This document shows positions 1 through 5,661 of a stretch of DNA of 8,127 nt, one piece after another. Within the stretch, counting starts at the first letter, position 1, and each line of letters opens with the position of its first letter. This stretch comes from Acholeplasmatales bacterium. Its GTDB lineage: Bacteria > Bacillota_I > Bacilli_A > Izemoplasmatales > Hujiaoplasmataceae. Location of the stretch: positions 30,634 through 38,760 of the forward strand of contig DMTN01000028.1 of the NCBI GenBank assembly GCA_003477305.1, in the 5' to 3' direction. The position numbers and the translations under genes were made by a program. The notes beneath the pieces are model-generated. The model saw only the letters and a list, made by a program, of their open reading frames with translations, was not told where the DNA came from and did not search any database.

Positions 1-72
1 GCGTTTGGCGACAGCCCGCATTCGCTCAGCTTCCTGAATCAGCTCGACATCGTCGGTACGCTCCTCAACTGA
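1..72 (+). CDS. Cytochrome b5-like lipoprotein, 3' end only (upstream tandem copy)
   Basis: Only the last 23 codons and a TGA stop are in the window; the gene begins before base 1. The peptide AFGDSPHSLSFLNQLDIVG plus TLLN matches the C-terminus of the complete gene ending at 620, with two substitutions (TLLN against SLVN). The two 72-base stretches differ at five positions by my count, about 93% identity. It therefore encodes the same kind of protein: the tail of a small cytochrome b5-like domain that includes the SPH histidine, a probable heme ligand. The rest of the protein, including any signal peptide, cannot be seen. A terminator follows directly, so this copy ends its own transcript. 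The tandem paralogue identity is well supported; heme binding is inferred from the family. Confidence 0.8.
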   Translation, partial: AFGDSPHSLSFLNQLDIVGTLLN

Positions 73-83
73 CCTCACGAATC

Positions 84-113
84 GATTCGAATCCTTGGAT
101 TCGGATCTTTTTT
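84..113 (+). terminator. Rho-independent terminator after the first cytochrome b5-like copy
   Basis: A stem of about 10 bp (84-93 pairing with 98-107, including one G-U pair) closes on a short CTTG-type loop and is followed by six T's at 108-113. It starts 12 bases after the stop of the upstream copy. It carries the same GATTCG/CGAATC-like stem sequence as the terminator after the second copy, which suggests it was duplicated with the gene. Confidence 0.8.
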
Positions 114-227
114 CAATCGGCCTTTCCATACTTCTTCCACGTTCAGTTTCAGTGAACTCTTGCAAAGTCGAATGCGACGATTGAGCGTCCTCGATGCATT
201 GCGAGCATGTTATGAGCAATATTGTTT

Positions 228-233
228 TATAAT
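228..233 (+). promoter_or_regulatory. -10 box of the cytochrome b5-like lipoprotein gene
   Basis: A perfect TATAAT lies 21 bases before the ATG at 255. No good -35 hexamer is present at 16-18 bp spacing. The closest TTG-type hexamer, TTGCGA at 199-204, is about 23 bp away, which is too far. The -35 region instead holds ATTGC (198-202) and GCAAT (216-220) as an inverted pair, which may help a regulator bind or may be chance. The 114-227 stretch otherwise shows nothing I can name. Confidence 0.6.
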
Positions 234-254
234 GGTGACAAAGAGGTGAATCAC

Positions 255-620
255 ATGAAAAAAAGAATCATCAGTATCATCGCCCTGATTTTTATGACTG
301 CGACCCTCGCCGCCTGCGGCATTACAACCAATCCGACGACCACCGGATCGAGTATCACAACGACGACCACCAATGTCGAAACGACACTCCGTCAGTTCAC
401 GCTCGCGCAGCTCTCCGCCTATAATGGCGACAACGGCTCGACCGCCTACATCGCCGTCAACGGCGTCGTCTATGACGTCACCGGCGTCGAAGAATGGTCC
501 GACGGTTGGCACAAGGGCATGCATCTCGCCGGCACCGACGCCACCGCCGCGTTTGGCGACAGCCCGCATTCGCTCAGTTTCCTGAACCAGCTCGACATCG
601 TCGGCTCGCTCGTCAACTGA
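255..620 (+). CDS. Secreted lipoprotein with cytochrome b5-like heme-binding domain
   Basis: A 121-residue protein. Residues 1-20 form a lipoprotein signal peptide: KKR at the N-terminus, a hydrophobic stretch, and the lipobox LAAC with C21 as the lipidated cysteine. Residues 23-45 are a Thr/Ser-rich tether. Residues 46-121 resemble the short bacterial cytochrome b5-like family: FTLAQLSAYNG, then AYIAVNGVVYDVTGVEEW, a WHKGMH motif with H86 and H90, and SPH with H105. The eukaryotic HPGG motif is absent; H86 or H90 together with H105 are the likely axial ligands. The protein should sit on the outer face of the membrane and may carry electrons or bind heme. I chose the ATG at 255 because AGAGGTG at 242-248 gives good spacing; an upstream TTG at 222 would overlap the -10 box. 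It is the second of two tandem copies and converges on the minus-strand operon. Domain assignment is confident; heme binding and partner are inferred. Confidence 0.88.
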   Translation: MKKRIISIIALIFMTATLAACGITTNPTTTGSSITTTTTNVETTLRQFTLAQLSAYNGDNGSTAYIAVNGVVYDVTGVEEWSDGWHKGMHLAGTDATAAFGDSPHSLSFLNQLDIVGSLVN

Positions 621-631
621 CATCGCACCAG

Positions 632-669
632 AAAAAAAGATTCGGACCGCAGGGTTCGAATCTTTTTTT
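632..669. terminator. Bidirectional terminator between converging genes
   Basis: A 10-bp stem (639-648 with 653-662, one G-U pair) has a GCAG loop. It is flanked by seven A's at 632-638 and seven T's at 663-669. On the + strand it ends the lipoprotein transcript 11 bases after its stop. Read on the minus strand it has an equally good U-tract and lies 28 bases past the stop of the membrane protein gene at 698. Confidence 0.88.
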
Positions 670-697
670 ATCATCCGAGATCGGGGGAATCCCGACT

Positions 698-1198
698 TCA
701 GTTGTCAATCGGCGTTTCCGGGGCAGGCTTTCGGATCTTGCACCGCCCGCGCTTGATCTCCAGCATGAGCCAGACAAGCCCGAGTGCGACAAGTGCAAGC
801 GAGATGAACTTGTAAGGAAGTCCGGCGAGCGGCAGGACCGCCACCGAGAAAGCGATGCCGATGGCCGCGAAGAAGGAAATGACGCACGACGTGCAGCCGT
901 AGGTGAGGATTCCGAAGAAGACGGCGGCGCTGCCCAGGAATGTTCCCTTGCCTTCCTTGCCGGAGAACTTGACATAGGCGGTGGAAAGCGTCATCATGAA
1001 CGCGGTGCCGGCGGCCATCACGACGTTCATCGCAAGATTCACGACGACGAGCGCGGAACCGTAGGTCTCCGCCATCGCCGCGTAGCCGCCGTTGAGACGG
1101 TCGAGAAGATAGTAGATCACGGAAAACAGAATGAAATAGACGACGCCCGCAATGACGTTGTTTCGCTTTTTGAGGGTCAGGAGGACTTCTTTCAGCAT
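698..1198 (-). CDS. Four-helix membrane protein with intramembrane CxxC motif, unknown function
   Basis: A 166-residue integral membrane protein I cannot assign to a named family. Hydrophobic segments lie at about 14-32, 47-72, 86-125 (probably two helices or a hairpin) and 130-148. The tail after 149 is basic then polar, suggesting a cytoplasmic C-terminus. The notable feature is YGCTSCV at 100-106, where C102 and C105 form a CxxC pair in or at the edge of the third hydrophobic segment, like small membrane proteins with a GCxxC motif of unknown role. It could be a thiol/disulfide carrier or a metal site. The ATG at 1198 follows the msrB stop codon by one base, and its ribosome site AGGGAG (1208-1213) lies inside the end of msrB, so the two are probably translationally coupled. 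A longer start at 1237 would lie inside msrB and has no comparable site. A redox partnership with MsrB is inference. Confidence 0.8.
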   Translation of the reverse strand: MLKEVLLTLKKRNNVIAGVVYFILFSVIYYLLDRLNGGYAAMAETYGSALVVVNLAMNVVMAAGTAFMMTLSTAYVKFSGKEGKGTFLGSAAVFFGILTYGCTSCVISFFAAIGIAFSVAVLPLAGLPYKFISLALVALGLVWLMLEIKRGRCKIRKPAPETPIDN

Positions 1199-1199
1199 G

Positions 1200-1634
1200 T
1201 CACTTTTCTCCCTTGAACAACCGCGCGTACGATCCATAGCCCGCCCGGTCGAGGTCCGCCGCGGGGATGAAGCGGAGCGCCGCGGAATTGATGCAGTAGC
1301 GGAATCCGCCTTGGTCTTCCGGACCGTCGTCGAAAAGATGCCCGAGATGAGAGTCGGAGGTGACGCTGCGGACTTCCGTCCGTCGCATCCCGTGGCTCAC
1401 GTCGGTCAGCGTCAGGACCGCCCCGATCGGTTTCGTGAAACTCGGCCAACCGCAGCCATGGTCGAATTTGTCGCGCGAGGAAAAAAGCACGGCGCCGGAA
1501 ACGACGTCGACGTAGATGCCGTCCTCGAAGAGGTTGTAGAATTCGTTTGAAAAAGGATGTTCGGTGCCGTTTTCCTGCGTCACGTGGTATTGTATCGGCG
1601 TCAGCGTCAGCCGACGTTTTTGTTTTTCATCCAT
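1200..1634 (-). CDS. msrB: Peptide-methionine (R)-S-oxide reductase MsrB
   Basis: A 144-residue single-domain MsrB that reduces methionine-R-sulfoxide in proteins back to methionine; no signal peptide, so cytoplasmic. Family landmarks in order: LTPIQYHVTQENGTEHPFSN (11-30), GIYVDVVSGAVLFSS (39-53), KFDHGCGWPSF (56-66), SDSHLGHLFDDGP (93-105) and FRYCINSAALRF (111-122). C114 in RYCINS is the catalytic cysteine; C61 in GCGWPSF matches the usual resolving cysteine. The four zinc-binding cysteines of the other MsrB class are absent, so this is the zinc-free type. Length is normal for a stand-alone MsrB. The frame stays open far upstream, but the ATG at 1634 fits the family N-terminus and lies just after a promoter. 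It is first in a two-gene unit with the CxxC membrane protein. Recycling would normally need thioredoxin, which is not encoded here. Confidence 0.96.
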   Translation of the reverse strand: MDEKQKRRLTLTPIQYHVTQENGTEHPFSNEFYNLFEDGIYVDVVSGAVLFSSRDKFDHGCGWPSFTKPIGAVLTLTDVSHGMRRTEVRSVTSDSHLGHLFDDGPEDQGGFRYCINSAALRFIPAADLDRAGYGSYARLFKGEK

Positions 1635-1649
1635 GGTATCACCGATTTG

Positions 1650-1658
1650 ATTATACCA
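1650..1658 (-). promoter_or_regulatory. Extended -10 promoter of the msrB operon
   Basis: On the minus strand the sequence reads TGGTATAAT, a perfect TATAAT (1650-1655) with the TGn extension (1656-1658). No convincing -35 is visible, as often with extended -10 promoters. Transcription starting about 7 bases downstream would begin near 1643, leaving a leader of only about 9 bases whose GGTGAT would be the sole ribosome site for msrB. Confidence 0.65.
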
Positions 1659-1687
1659 TATCGCGGTCGCGTCCGGGGACGGGACGC

Positions 1688-2044
1688 TCAGGCGGCGCAG
1701 CCGGTCAGCGCCATGAAGAAGAAGGCGAAGTACGCCATGATCCCGGCGACCGGCGAGAGAATCATCGCCAGAAGCGATCGTCCGATCGAGACGCGCTGCT
1801 TGAGCGGACGGATCACGAAGAGGAATTTGAGGATCCGGAGAAACCCGAACAGGATGTTTCCGCCATGGACATAAAGAAGCATCCCGGTCGCCGCGGTGAT
1901 CGCCGCCGGCACGACGATAATCTGATTCACGGCGATGACGGCGAAAAGCAAGAGCAGCGCGGAAAATATCGTCAGCGCAAGGACGACGCGCAGGAACAGC
2001 TTCTCCATGAATCGAAAGCGGTCGGGCTGGTTTTTCGGAATCAC
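1688..2044 (-). CDS. Small membrane protein, unknown function
   Basis: A protein of about 118 residues with roughly three hydrophobic segments, near residues 18-40, 42-65 and 92-115. A basic stretch (RPLKQRVSIGR) between the second and third suggests a cytoplasmic loop. I recognise no family motif. The last residues are LTGCAA; this is a C-terminal cysteine, not a lipobox. The frame also allows a GTG start at 2053, but I chose the GTG at 2044. Its ribosome site GAGGTGA (2050-2056) is close to consensus with 5-base spacing, and the site that would serve 2053 (2060-2064) lies upstream of the predicted transcription start near 2058. It has its own promoter and ends 53 bases before the msrB start. 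No terminator was seen between them, so some read-through into msrB is possible. Confidence 0.65.
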   Translation of the reverse strand: MIPKNQPDRFRFMEKLFLRVVLALTIFSALLLLFAVIAVNQIIVVPAAITAATGMLLYVHGGNILFGFLRILKFLFVIRPLKQRVSIGRSLLAMILSPVAGIMAYFAFFFMALTGCAA

Positions 2045-2049
2045 GGAAC

Positions 2050-2056
2050 TCACCTC
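2050..2056 (-). promoter_or_regulatory. Ribosome binding site that decides the start at 2044
   Basis: The minus strand reads GAGGTGA, 5 bases before the GTG at 2044. The match to the AGGAGGTGA consensus is long enough to prefer this start over the GTG at 2053, which falls inside the site itself. Confidence 0.55.
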
Positions 2057-2064
2057 GTGCTTCC

Positions 2065-2093
2065 ATTCTATGCGCTTTTGCTTTGAATATCAA
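2065..2093 (-). promoter_or_regulatory. Sigma-A-type promoter of the small membrane protein gene
   Basis: The minus strand has -35 TTGATA (2088-2093), a spacer of exactly 17 bases, and -10 TAGAAT (2065-2070). This is the best two-box promoter in the window. The expected start of transcription is near 2058, giving a leader of about 14 bases. Confidence 0.75.
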
Positions 2094-2130
2094 ACGATGT
2101 GATGCGCAATCGTTCTTCCGCCGCTTTTTC

Positions 2131-2159
2131 AAAAAAACGACGCGTTGTCCACGCGTCGT
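2131..2159 (-). terminator. Terminator of the MFS transporter gene
   Basis: On the minus strand a perfect 9-bp stem (ACGACGCGT with ACGCGTCGT, 2137-2145 and 2151-2159) encloses a 5-base loop and runs into a T-tract (complement of the A's at 2131-2137). It begins 3 bases past the MFS stop codon, so the small membrane protein gene downstream depends on its own promoter. Confidence 0.9.
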
Positions 2160-2162
2160 TCG

Positions 2163-3401
2163 TTAGGTCCGCCGTCCCTCGGCGTTGTAGATGGTGCGGA
2201 ACTCCTTTTTCATTCGGATCGGGAAGAGGAAGATCGCCGAAATCGTAATCGCCGCGACGAACAGGAGGATCAAACGGTAATTGAGCCCGGAATACTGCGC
2301 GATGACGCCGACCGCAAGGCAGCCGGCGATCGTACCGAGGTTGGAAAGCAGACCCTGAGCGGAGTTGATCCTGCCGCGCATCGTCGGCGGCAGGTACGCC
2401 TGCGTCGCCGACATGCGGATGTTGAAACTGGTCACCGCCAGCAAGCCCGACAACCCGCTCATCGCGATCATCACCGCATAGGGCATGAAGAGCATCGAAG
2501 CGCTCAGGATCTCGATCGAGAAATAGACCGTGACGGCGATTGCGAGCCGCTTCTTCGCCGGATAGGTGAAGGTGTAGTGGGCGATCCCGCCGATGATGCG
2601 GCCGACCGAATTCGCCGTGATCAGGAAGGAATAGTTTTGGAGCGTGAACACCTCGTGGTTCACGAACCAGGGCATCAAGAGCAGGTCGTGCGCCGCCCAG
2701 CCGATCGAAAAGAACATGAACAGAAGACCGATCCCCAGCAAGCCTTTTTCGGTCTTGTAATACCCGAATCCCTCCCGCATGTCGGCGATGAATTGAAACC
2801 GTTCGACCGGTTTGTCGTTCAGTTTCTCCTTGATCCGCATCGTCGTTTCAAACAGCGCCGCGACCAGATAGGTCGCGGCGTTGAACGCCATCAGGATCGC
2901 GATGCCGTAGACGTAATGGCCGATCATGTAGGCGGCGATCGGCGCCATCACGGCCGCCGTCAAAGGCCAGATCAGGCTCGAAAGCGAATACGCCCTCGAG
3001 AACTGCCCGTCGGGGATCGTATCGGGGAACAGGCTCATGAAGGCGAGCTGATAGATCGTGTCGATGATCCCGAAGACGGCCGCGAGGGCGGTGAAGATGA
3101 GGACGTTGAAATAACCGGAAAACAGGATGACCGCGATCAGGGTGAAGCTCGTCGCGGAGATGAAGTCGAGGGTATAGATGATTTTCGTGCGGGAATGGCG
3201 GTCGACGAACGGCCCGGCCAGGAAGGCCGTGATCATCCGCGGAATGATGTTGGCGACGGTAAAGAGGGCGAGCGTGAGCGGCGAGCCCGTTTCGCGGTAG
3301 ACGAGGAAGCCGAAGCCGATTCCGGCGCAGGCGCTGCCGAGCGCGGAGATGAATGAACCGATCGTCAGGATCGTGAAGTTCCGATTCCAGAGTTTCTGCA
3401 T
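2163..3401 (-). CDS. MFS family efflux transporter
   Basis: A 412-residue major facilitator superfamily protein with about 12 hydrophobic segments, the normal size. It starts with a short cytoplasmic MQKLWNRNF. The loop between helices 2 and 3 carries the MFS signature in the form AGPFVDRHSRTK (62-73), with the aspartate and basic residues in place. A related RGRI motif lies in the equivalent loop of the second half. The hydrophilic central loop (KEKLNDKPVERFQF followed by DMREGFGYY) is typical of the drug-exporter branch related to macrolide exporters and EntS; the substrate cannot be told from sequence. I chose the ATG at 3401 because GGGAGG (3409-3414) precedes it by 7 bases; an in-frame ATG at 3437 overlaps the TATAAT box. 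It appears monocistronic, with a promoter upstream and a strong terminator immediately after. Confidence 0.9.
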   Translation of the reverse strand: MQKLWNRNFTILTIGSFISALGSACAGIGFGFLVYRETGSPLTLALFTVANIIPRMITAFLAGPFVDRHSRTKIIYTLDFISATSFTLIAVILFSGYFNVLIFTALAAVFGIIDTIYQLAFMSLFPDTIPDGQFSRAYSLSSLIWPLTAAVMAPIAAYMIGHYVYGIAILMAFNAATYLVAALFETTMRIKEKLNDKPVERFQFIADMREGFGYYKTEKGLLGIGLLFMFFSIGWAAHDLLLMPWFVNHEVFTLQNYSFLITANSVGRIIGGIAHYTFTYPAKKRLAIAVTVYFSIEILSASMLFMPYAVMIAMSGLSGLLAVTSFNIRMSATQAYLPPTMRGRINSAQGLLSNLGTIAGCLAVGVIAQYSGLNYRLILLFVAAITISAIFLFPIRMKKEFRTIYNAEGRRT

Positions 3402-3435
3402 GGTCCCGCCTCCCTCGCGCATCATATCGCTTCCC

Positions 3436-3441
3436 ATTATA
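3436..3441 (-). promoter_or_regulatory. -10 box of the MFS transporter gene
   Basis: A perfect TATAAT on the minus strand lies 34 bases before the ATG at 3401 and after the MATE terminator. No clear -35 is seen at 16-18 bp spacing. Confidence 0.55.
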
Positions 3442-3484
3442 CCGTCATCTCCTCGGTCCCGTATCCCCCTTTTCGCGACGAAAG

Positions 3485-3509
3485 AAAAAAACCGTCGGTT
3501 TCGACGGTT
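3485..3509 (-). terminator. Terminator of the methyltransferase-rhomboid-MATE operon
   Basis: On the minus strand, a perfect 8-bp stem AACCGTCG/CGACGGTT (3490-3497 and 3502-3509) with an AAAC loop runs into a T-tract (complement of the A's at 3485-3491). It starts 10 bases after the MATE stop codon. Confidence 0.88.
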
Positions 3510-3519
3510 CAGGCGATCA

Positions 3520-4929
3520 TCAGGCGGCGATGCGGTCGTGAAACGTCAAGTCGCGGTAGCCGTAAACGCGGACGCGCCGGTAGAAGAACAGGATCATGGC
3601 GAGGGCGATCAAGGCCGTTCCGGTATTCGAGATGAACATCGCATACCCGAGCGCGACCGGGCCGGTCCCGAGCCATTGGAACAACAGAAGCGCCGGGATC
3701 CTAAGCGCGAACAGGCGGATCAGGTTCAAGATGAAGGTGACCTTCGTGATCTTGAAGCCGAGGAAGAATCCCGATACCACCACGATCGTCGCGGACGTCG
3801 CGATCGAATAACGCTCCCAGCGGAAGATCGTCGCGACGAGCGGAACGATGGTCGCGTCGCCGCCGGCGAACAGCGGCGCGAAATCTTCGAGGACGAGGAC
3901 GAGGACGAACATCCCCGCGAAGCCGAGCAGGACCGCAAGCAGATTGGCCACGCCCCAGGTCTGAAACGCGCGCTTCAGACGCTTGGCGCCGAGGTTCTGG
4001 CTCGCAATCGCGGTCGTCGGATCTTCGAACACGGAGGCGAGCGAACCGGCCGCGCTGCCGACCTTCATCGCAATCGAGAACGCCGAAAGCGCCGCGATGC
4101 CGTAGACGGTGGCGATCGCGTTCACGAAGACGCGTCCGAGGCTGAACAGGACCTTCCCGCCGATCACCGGCAGGGCGACCTGCAGGATCGGCAGCGAATA
4201 GGCGCGGGTGAAGCGGACATCGGACAGGCGGATCGAAATCGAATTGCGCTTGCCGAAAAGGACGACCGCCGCGAGGATCGAAAGCATCCCCTGGGCGAGC
4301 AGGGTAGCGAGCGCCACGGACGTCATGCCGAGGCCCATGCCGAGGACGAAGGTGGCGGAGAGCGCCATCTTGACGATCATCGCGACGACGTTCAAGGCGA
4401 GGATCATGCGCGTGTTGCCTTTGGCGCGTTCGACCCCCATGTAGACGGAGTTGAAGGCGAGGATGACGGTCGAGGCCATCTGCACGAGATAGTAGCCGAG
4501 GCTGCCGTCGATCACTTCCGCCGGGGTGTGGAGGACATGGAGGATCGGCCGCCAGAGGACGATCGCGAGGATCGCGAAGAACACGCTCGCAACGAGCGCG
4601 AGGGCGAGCATCGATCCGGCATGCTTGCGCGCCTCCTCGAATTCGCCGGCCCCGTAATGCCGGGCGACGAATACCGTACCGGCGGCGGCGATGCCGATGC
4701 CGACGGCGGAGAGGGTCGCCTTGATGTCGTCGAAAATGAGCAGCGAGGCGACCGCGTCGGTGCCGATCTGTCCGGCGAGGATCATGTCGAAGAACCCGTA
4801 GAGGTAATTGAAGAAGGCGTAGATGGCGAGCGGCGCGGTGATCGCGACGACGACATTCCAGAGATTGCCGTTCAAGATGAAAGTGCGCCGACGCGCTTCG
4901 CGCGGCGAGAGGTTCGTCAAAGTCGTCAT
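3520..4929 (-). CDS. MATE family multidrug exporter
   Basis: A 469-residue multidrug and toxic compound extrusion transporter, normal length for the NorM/DinF-type superfamily, with about 12 membrane segments. The two internally related halves are visible. The first has FFDMILAGQIGTDAVAS (46-62) and then VARHYGAGE (88-96). The second has VFVNAIATVYGIAALSAFSI followed by ASQNLGAKR at the matching place. These proteins exchange cations for organic substrates or drugs across the membrane; the substrate is not predictable here. The ATG at 4929 follows AAAGGA (4933-4938) at a short 3-base spacing, and there is no nearby alternative in frame. The gene lies 66 bases after the rhomboid stop with no terminator or TATAAT between, so it is probably the third gene of the same operon. 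Its own terminator follows. Confidence 0.92.
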   Translation of the reverse strand: MTTLTNLSPREARRRTFILNGNLWNVVVAITAPLAIYAFFNYLYGFFDMILAGQIGTDAVASLLIFDDIKATLSAVGIGIAAAGTVFVARHYGAGEFEEARKHAGSMLALALVASVFFAILAIVLWRPILHVLHTPAEVIDGSLGYYLVQMASTVILAFNSVYMGVERAKGNTRMILALNVVAMIVKMALSATFVLGMGLGMTSVALATLLAQGMLSILAAVVLFGKRNSISIRLSDVRFTRAYSLPILQVALPVIGGKVLFSLGRVFVNAIATVYGIAALSAFSIAMKVGSAAGSLASVFEDPTTAIASQNLGAKRLKRAFQTWGVANLLAVLLGFAGMFVLVLVLEDFAPLFAGGDATIVPLVATIFRWERYSIATSATIVVVSGFFLGFKITKVTFILNLIRLFALRIPALLLFQWLGTGPVALGYAMFISNTGTALIALAMILFFYRRVRVYGYRDLTFHDRIAA

Positions 4930-4950
4930 CCATCCTTTCGGCTCAGGGGT

Positions 4951-4970
4951 CCACGCGCTCTGCGCGGTGG
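4951..4970. other. Intergenic hairpin between rhomboid and MATE genes
   Basis: CCAC-GCGC/GCGC-GTGG arms form an 8-bp stem with one bulged base (4966) and a 3-base loop. No T-tract follows on the minus strand, so it is not a typical terminator. It could stabilise or process the transcript ahead of the MATE gene, or be chance in G+C-rich DNA. Confidence 0.3.
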
Positions 4971-4995
4971 GGGTTGGGTTGTCGGGTCGATTCGA

Positions 4996-5661
4996 TCAAG
5001 CAGGGGGGATTTCGCCGTCGTCGTCCTGATCCTCGCCGTTTTGCGGTTTCGAAGGATTCCTGCGGGCGAAAAACGGGATCTTGGGGACAAGCGCGACGGC
5101 CGCGAGGAACCCGAGCGCGAAGCCCGCGAGATGGCCGATGACGCTGATGTTGGGAATCAGGAACGTGATCGCGAAATTGATCAGGATCATCCTCTGGATC
5201 GCTCCGACCGAAGCCGGGGTGAACCAGTTTTTGTGCGCCAGGGTGATGTAGAAGAGCGCCGCCATGATGCCGTACAAGGCGCCCGAGGCGCCGATCGTGA
5301 GATCCGTATCGAAGAAGGCGATCGCAAGATCCGCGCCGATCCCGGCGACGAGGTACAACCCGAGAAACCGCACCGGACCGATGGCCCGTTCCATTGCCGA
5401 ACCGAGATAATAGAGCGCGATCATGTTCATCACGAAATGAAGGATGCTGCCATGCAGAAACATCGCCGTCAGGACGCGGTACCATTCGCCGTTTTGCGTG
5501 ACGTAGGCGGGGACGAGGCCGCCGAGCCGAATGAGGTTGGCGTTCGTGAATCCGCCGATCGAAAGCGTGACGATGAACATGATCGCATTGATCACGACCA
5601 GGTCGGCCGTCACCGGCGTCACCCGAAACGTGCGTTTCAGAAAATCAAAGATGCGGTCCAT
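4996..5661 (-). CDS. Rhomboid family intramembrane serine protease
   Basis: A 221-residue rhomboid protease with about six membrane helices. Landmarks: WYRVLTAMFLH (60-70), then H75 and N79 in LHFVMNM, corresponding to the oxyanion-site His and Asn; GASG at 124-127 with S126 as the nucleophile; and GHLAGFALGF with H177 as the catalytic partner. The N79-to-S126 spacing equals that in E. coli GlpG as I recall it. It should cut transmembrane substrates within the bilayer. The C-terminus after 199 is basic and then strongly acidic (QNGEDQDDDGE), a short cytoplasmic tail. The ATG at 5661 follows GGGAGA (5668-5673) by 6 bases and lies 17 bases inside the end of the methyltransferase gene, so translation is probably coupled. 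The frame is open further upstream, but that part only shadows the methyltransferase. Natural substrate unknown. Confidence 0.94.
   Translation of the reverse strand: MDRIFDFLKRTFRVTPVTADLVVINAIMFIVTLSIGGFTNANLIRLGGLVPAYVTQNGEWYRVLTAMFLHGSILHFVMNMIALYYLGSAMERAIGPVRFLGLYLVAGIGADLAIAFFDTDLTIGASGALYGIMAALFYITLAHKNWFTPASVGAIQRMILINFAITFLIPNISVIGHLAGFALGFLAAVALVPKIPFFARRNPSKPQNGEDQDDDGEIPPA

Noticed and set aside
120..227. Possible small RNA or operator, with GTTCA/TGAAC and ATTGC/GCAAT inverted pairs.
   Set aside because: The arms are only five bases and their centres do not line up into one strong structure; no promoter plus terminator pair encloses a short RNA.
222..254. Upstream TTG start for the lipoprotein gene.
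   Set aside because: It overlaps the TATAAT at 228-233 and would put 11 polar residues before the signal peptide; the ATG at 255 has a proper ribosome site.
494..1216. A 240-codon + strand frame crossing the terminator at 632-669.
   Set aside because: It runs through a strong terminator and is antisense to the CxxC membrane protein; composition is charged and featureless.
2102..2112. An 11-base match (ATGCGCAATCG) between 2102-2112 and 6569-6579, both upstream of minus-strand genes.
   Set aside because: Several 11-base repeats are expected by chance in 8 kb, and the positions relative to the promoters differ, so it is not evidence of a shared operator.
1635..2132. The msrB frame remains open upstream to 2132, suggesting an N-terminal fusion.
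   Set aside because: The extension has no MsrA or other domain, crosses the msrB promoter and is out of frame over the small membrane protein gene.
2145..3356. A 403-codon open frame on the + strand opposite the MFS gene.
   Set aside because: Same charged low-information composition; it is the antisense shadow of a well-supported transporter gene.
3701..4933. A 410-codon frame on the minus strand inside the MATE gene, starting at the overlapping ATG at 4933.
   Set aside because: Its product is Arg/His/Pro-rich without membrane segments or motifs; the other frame is a clear MATE transporter.
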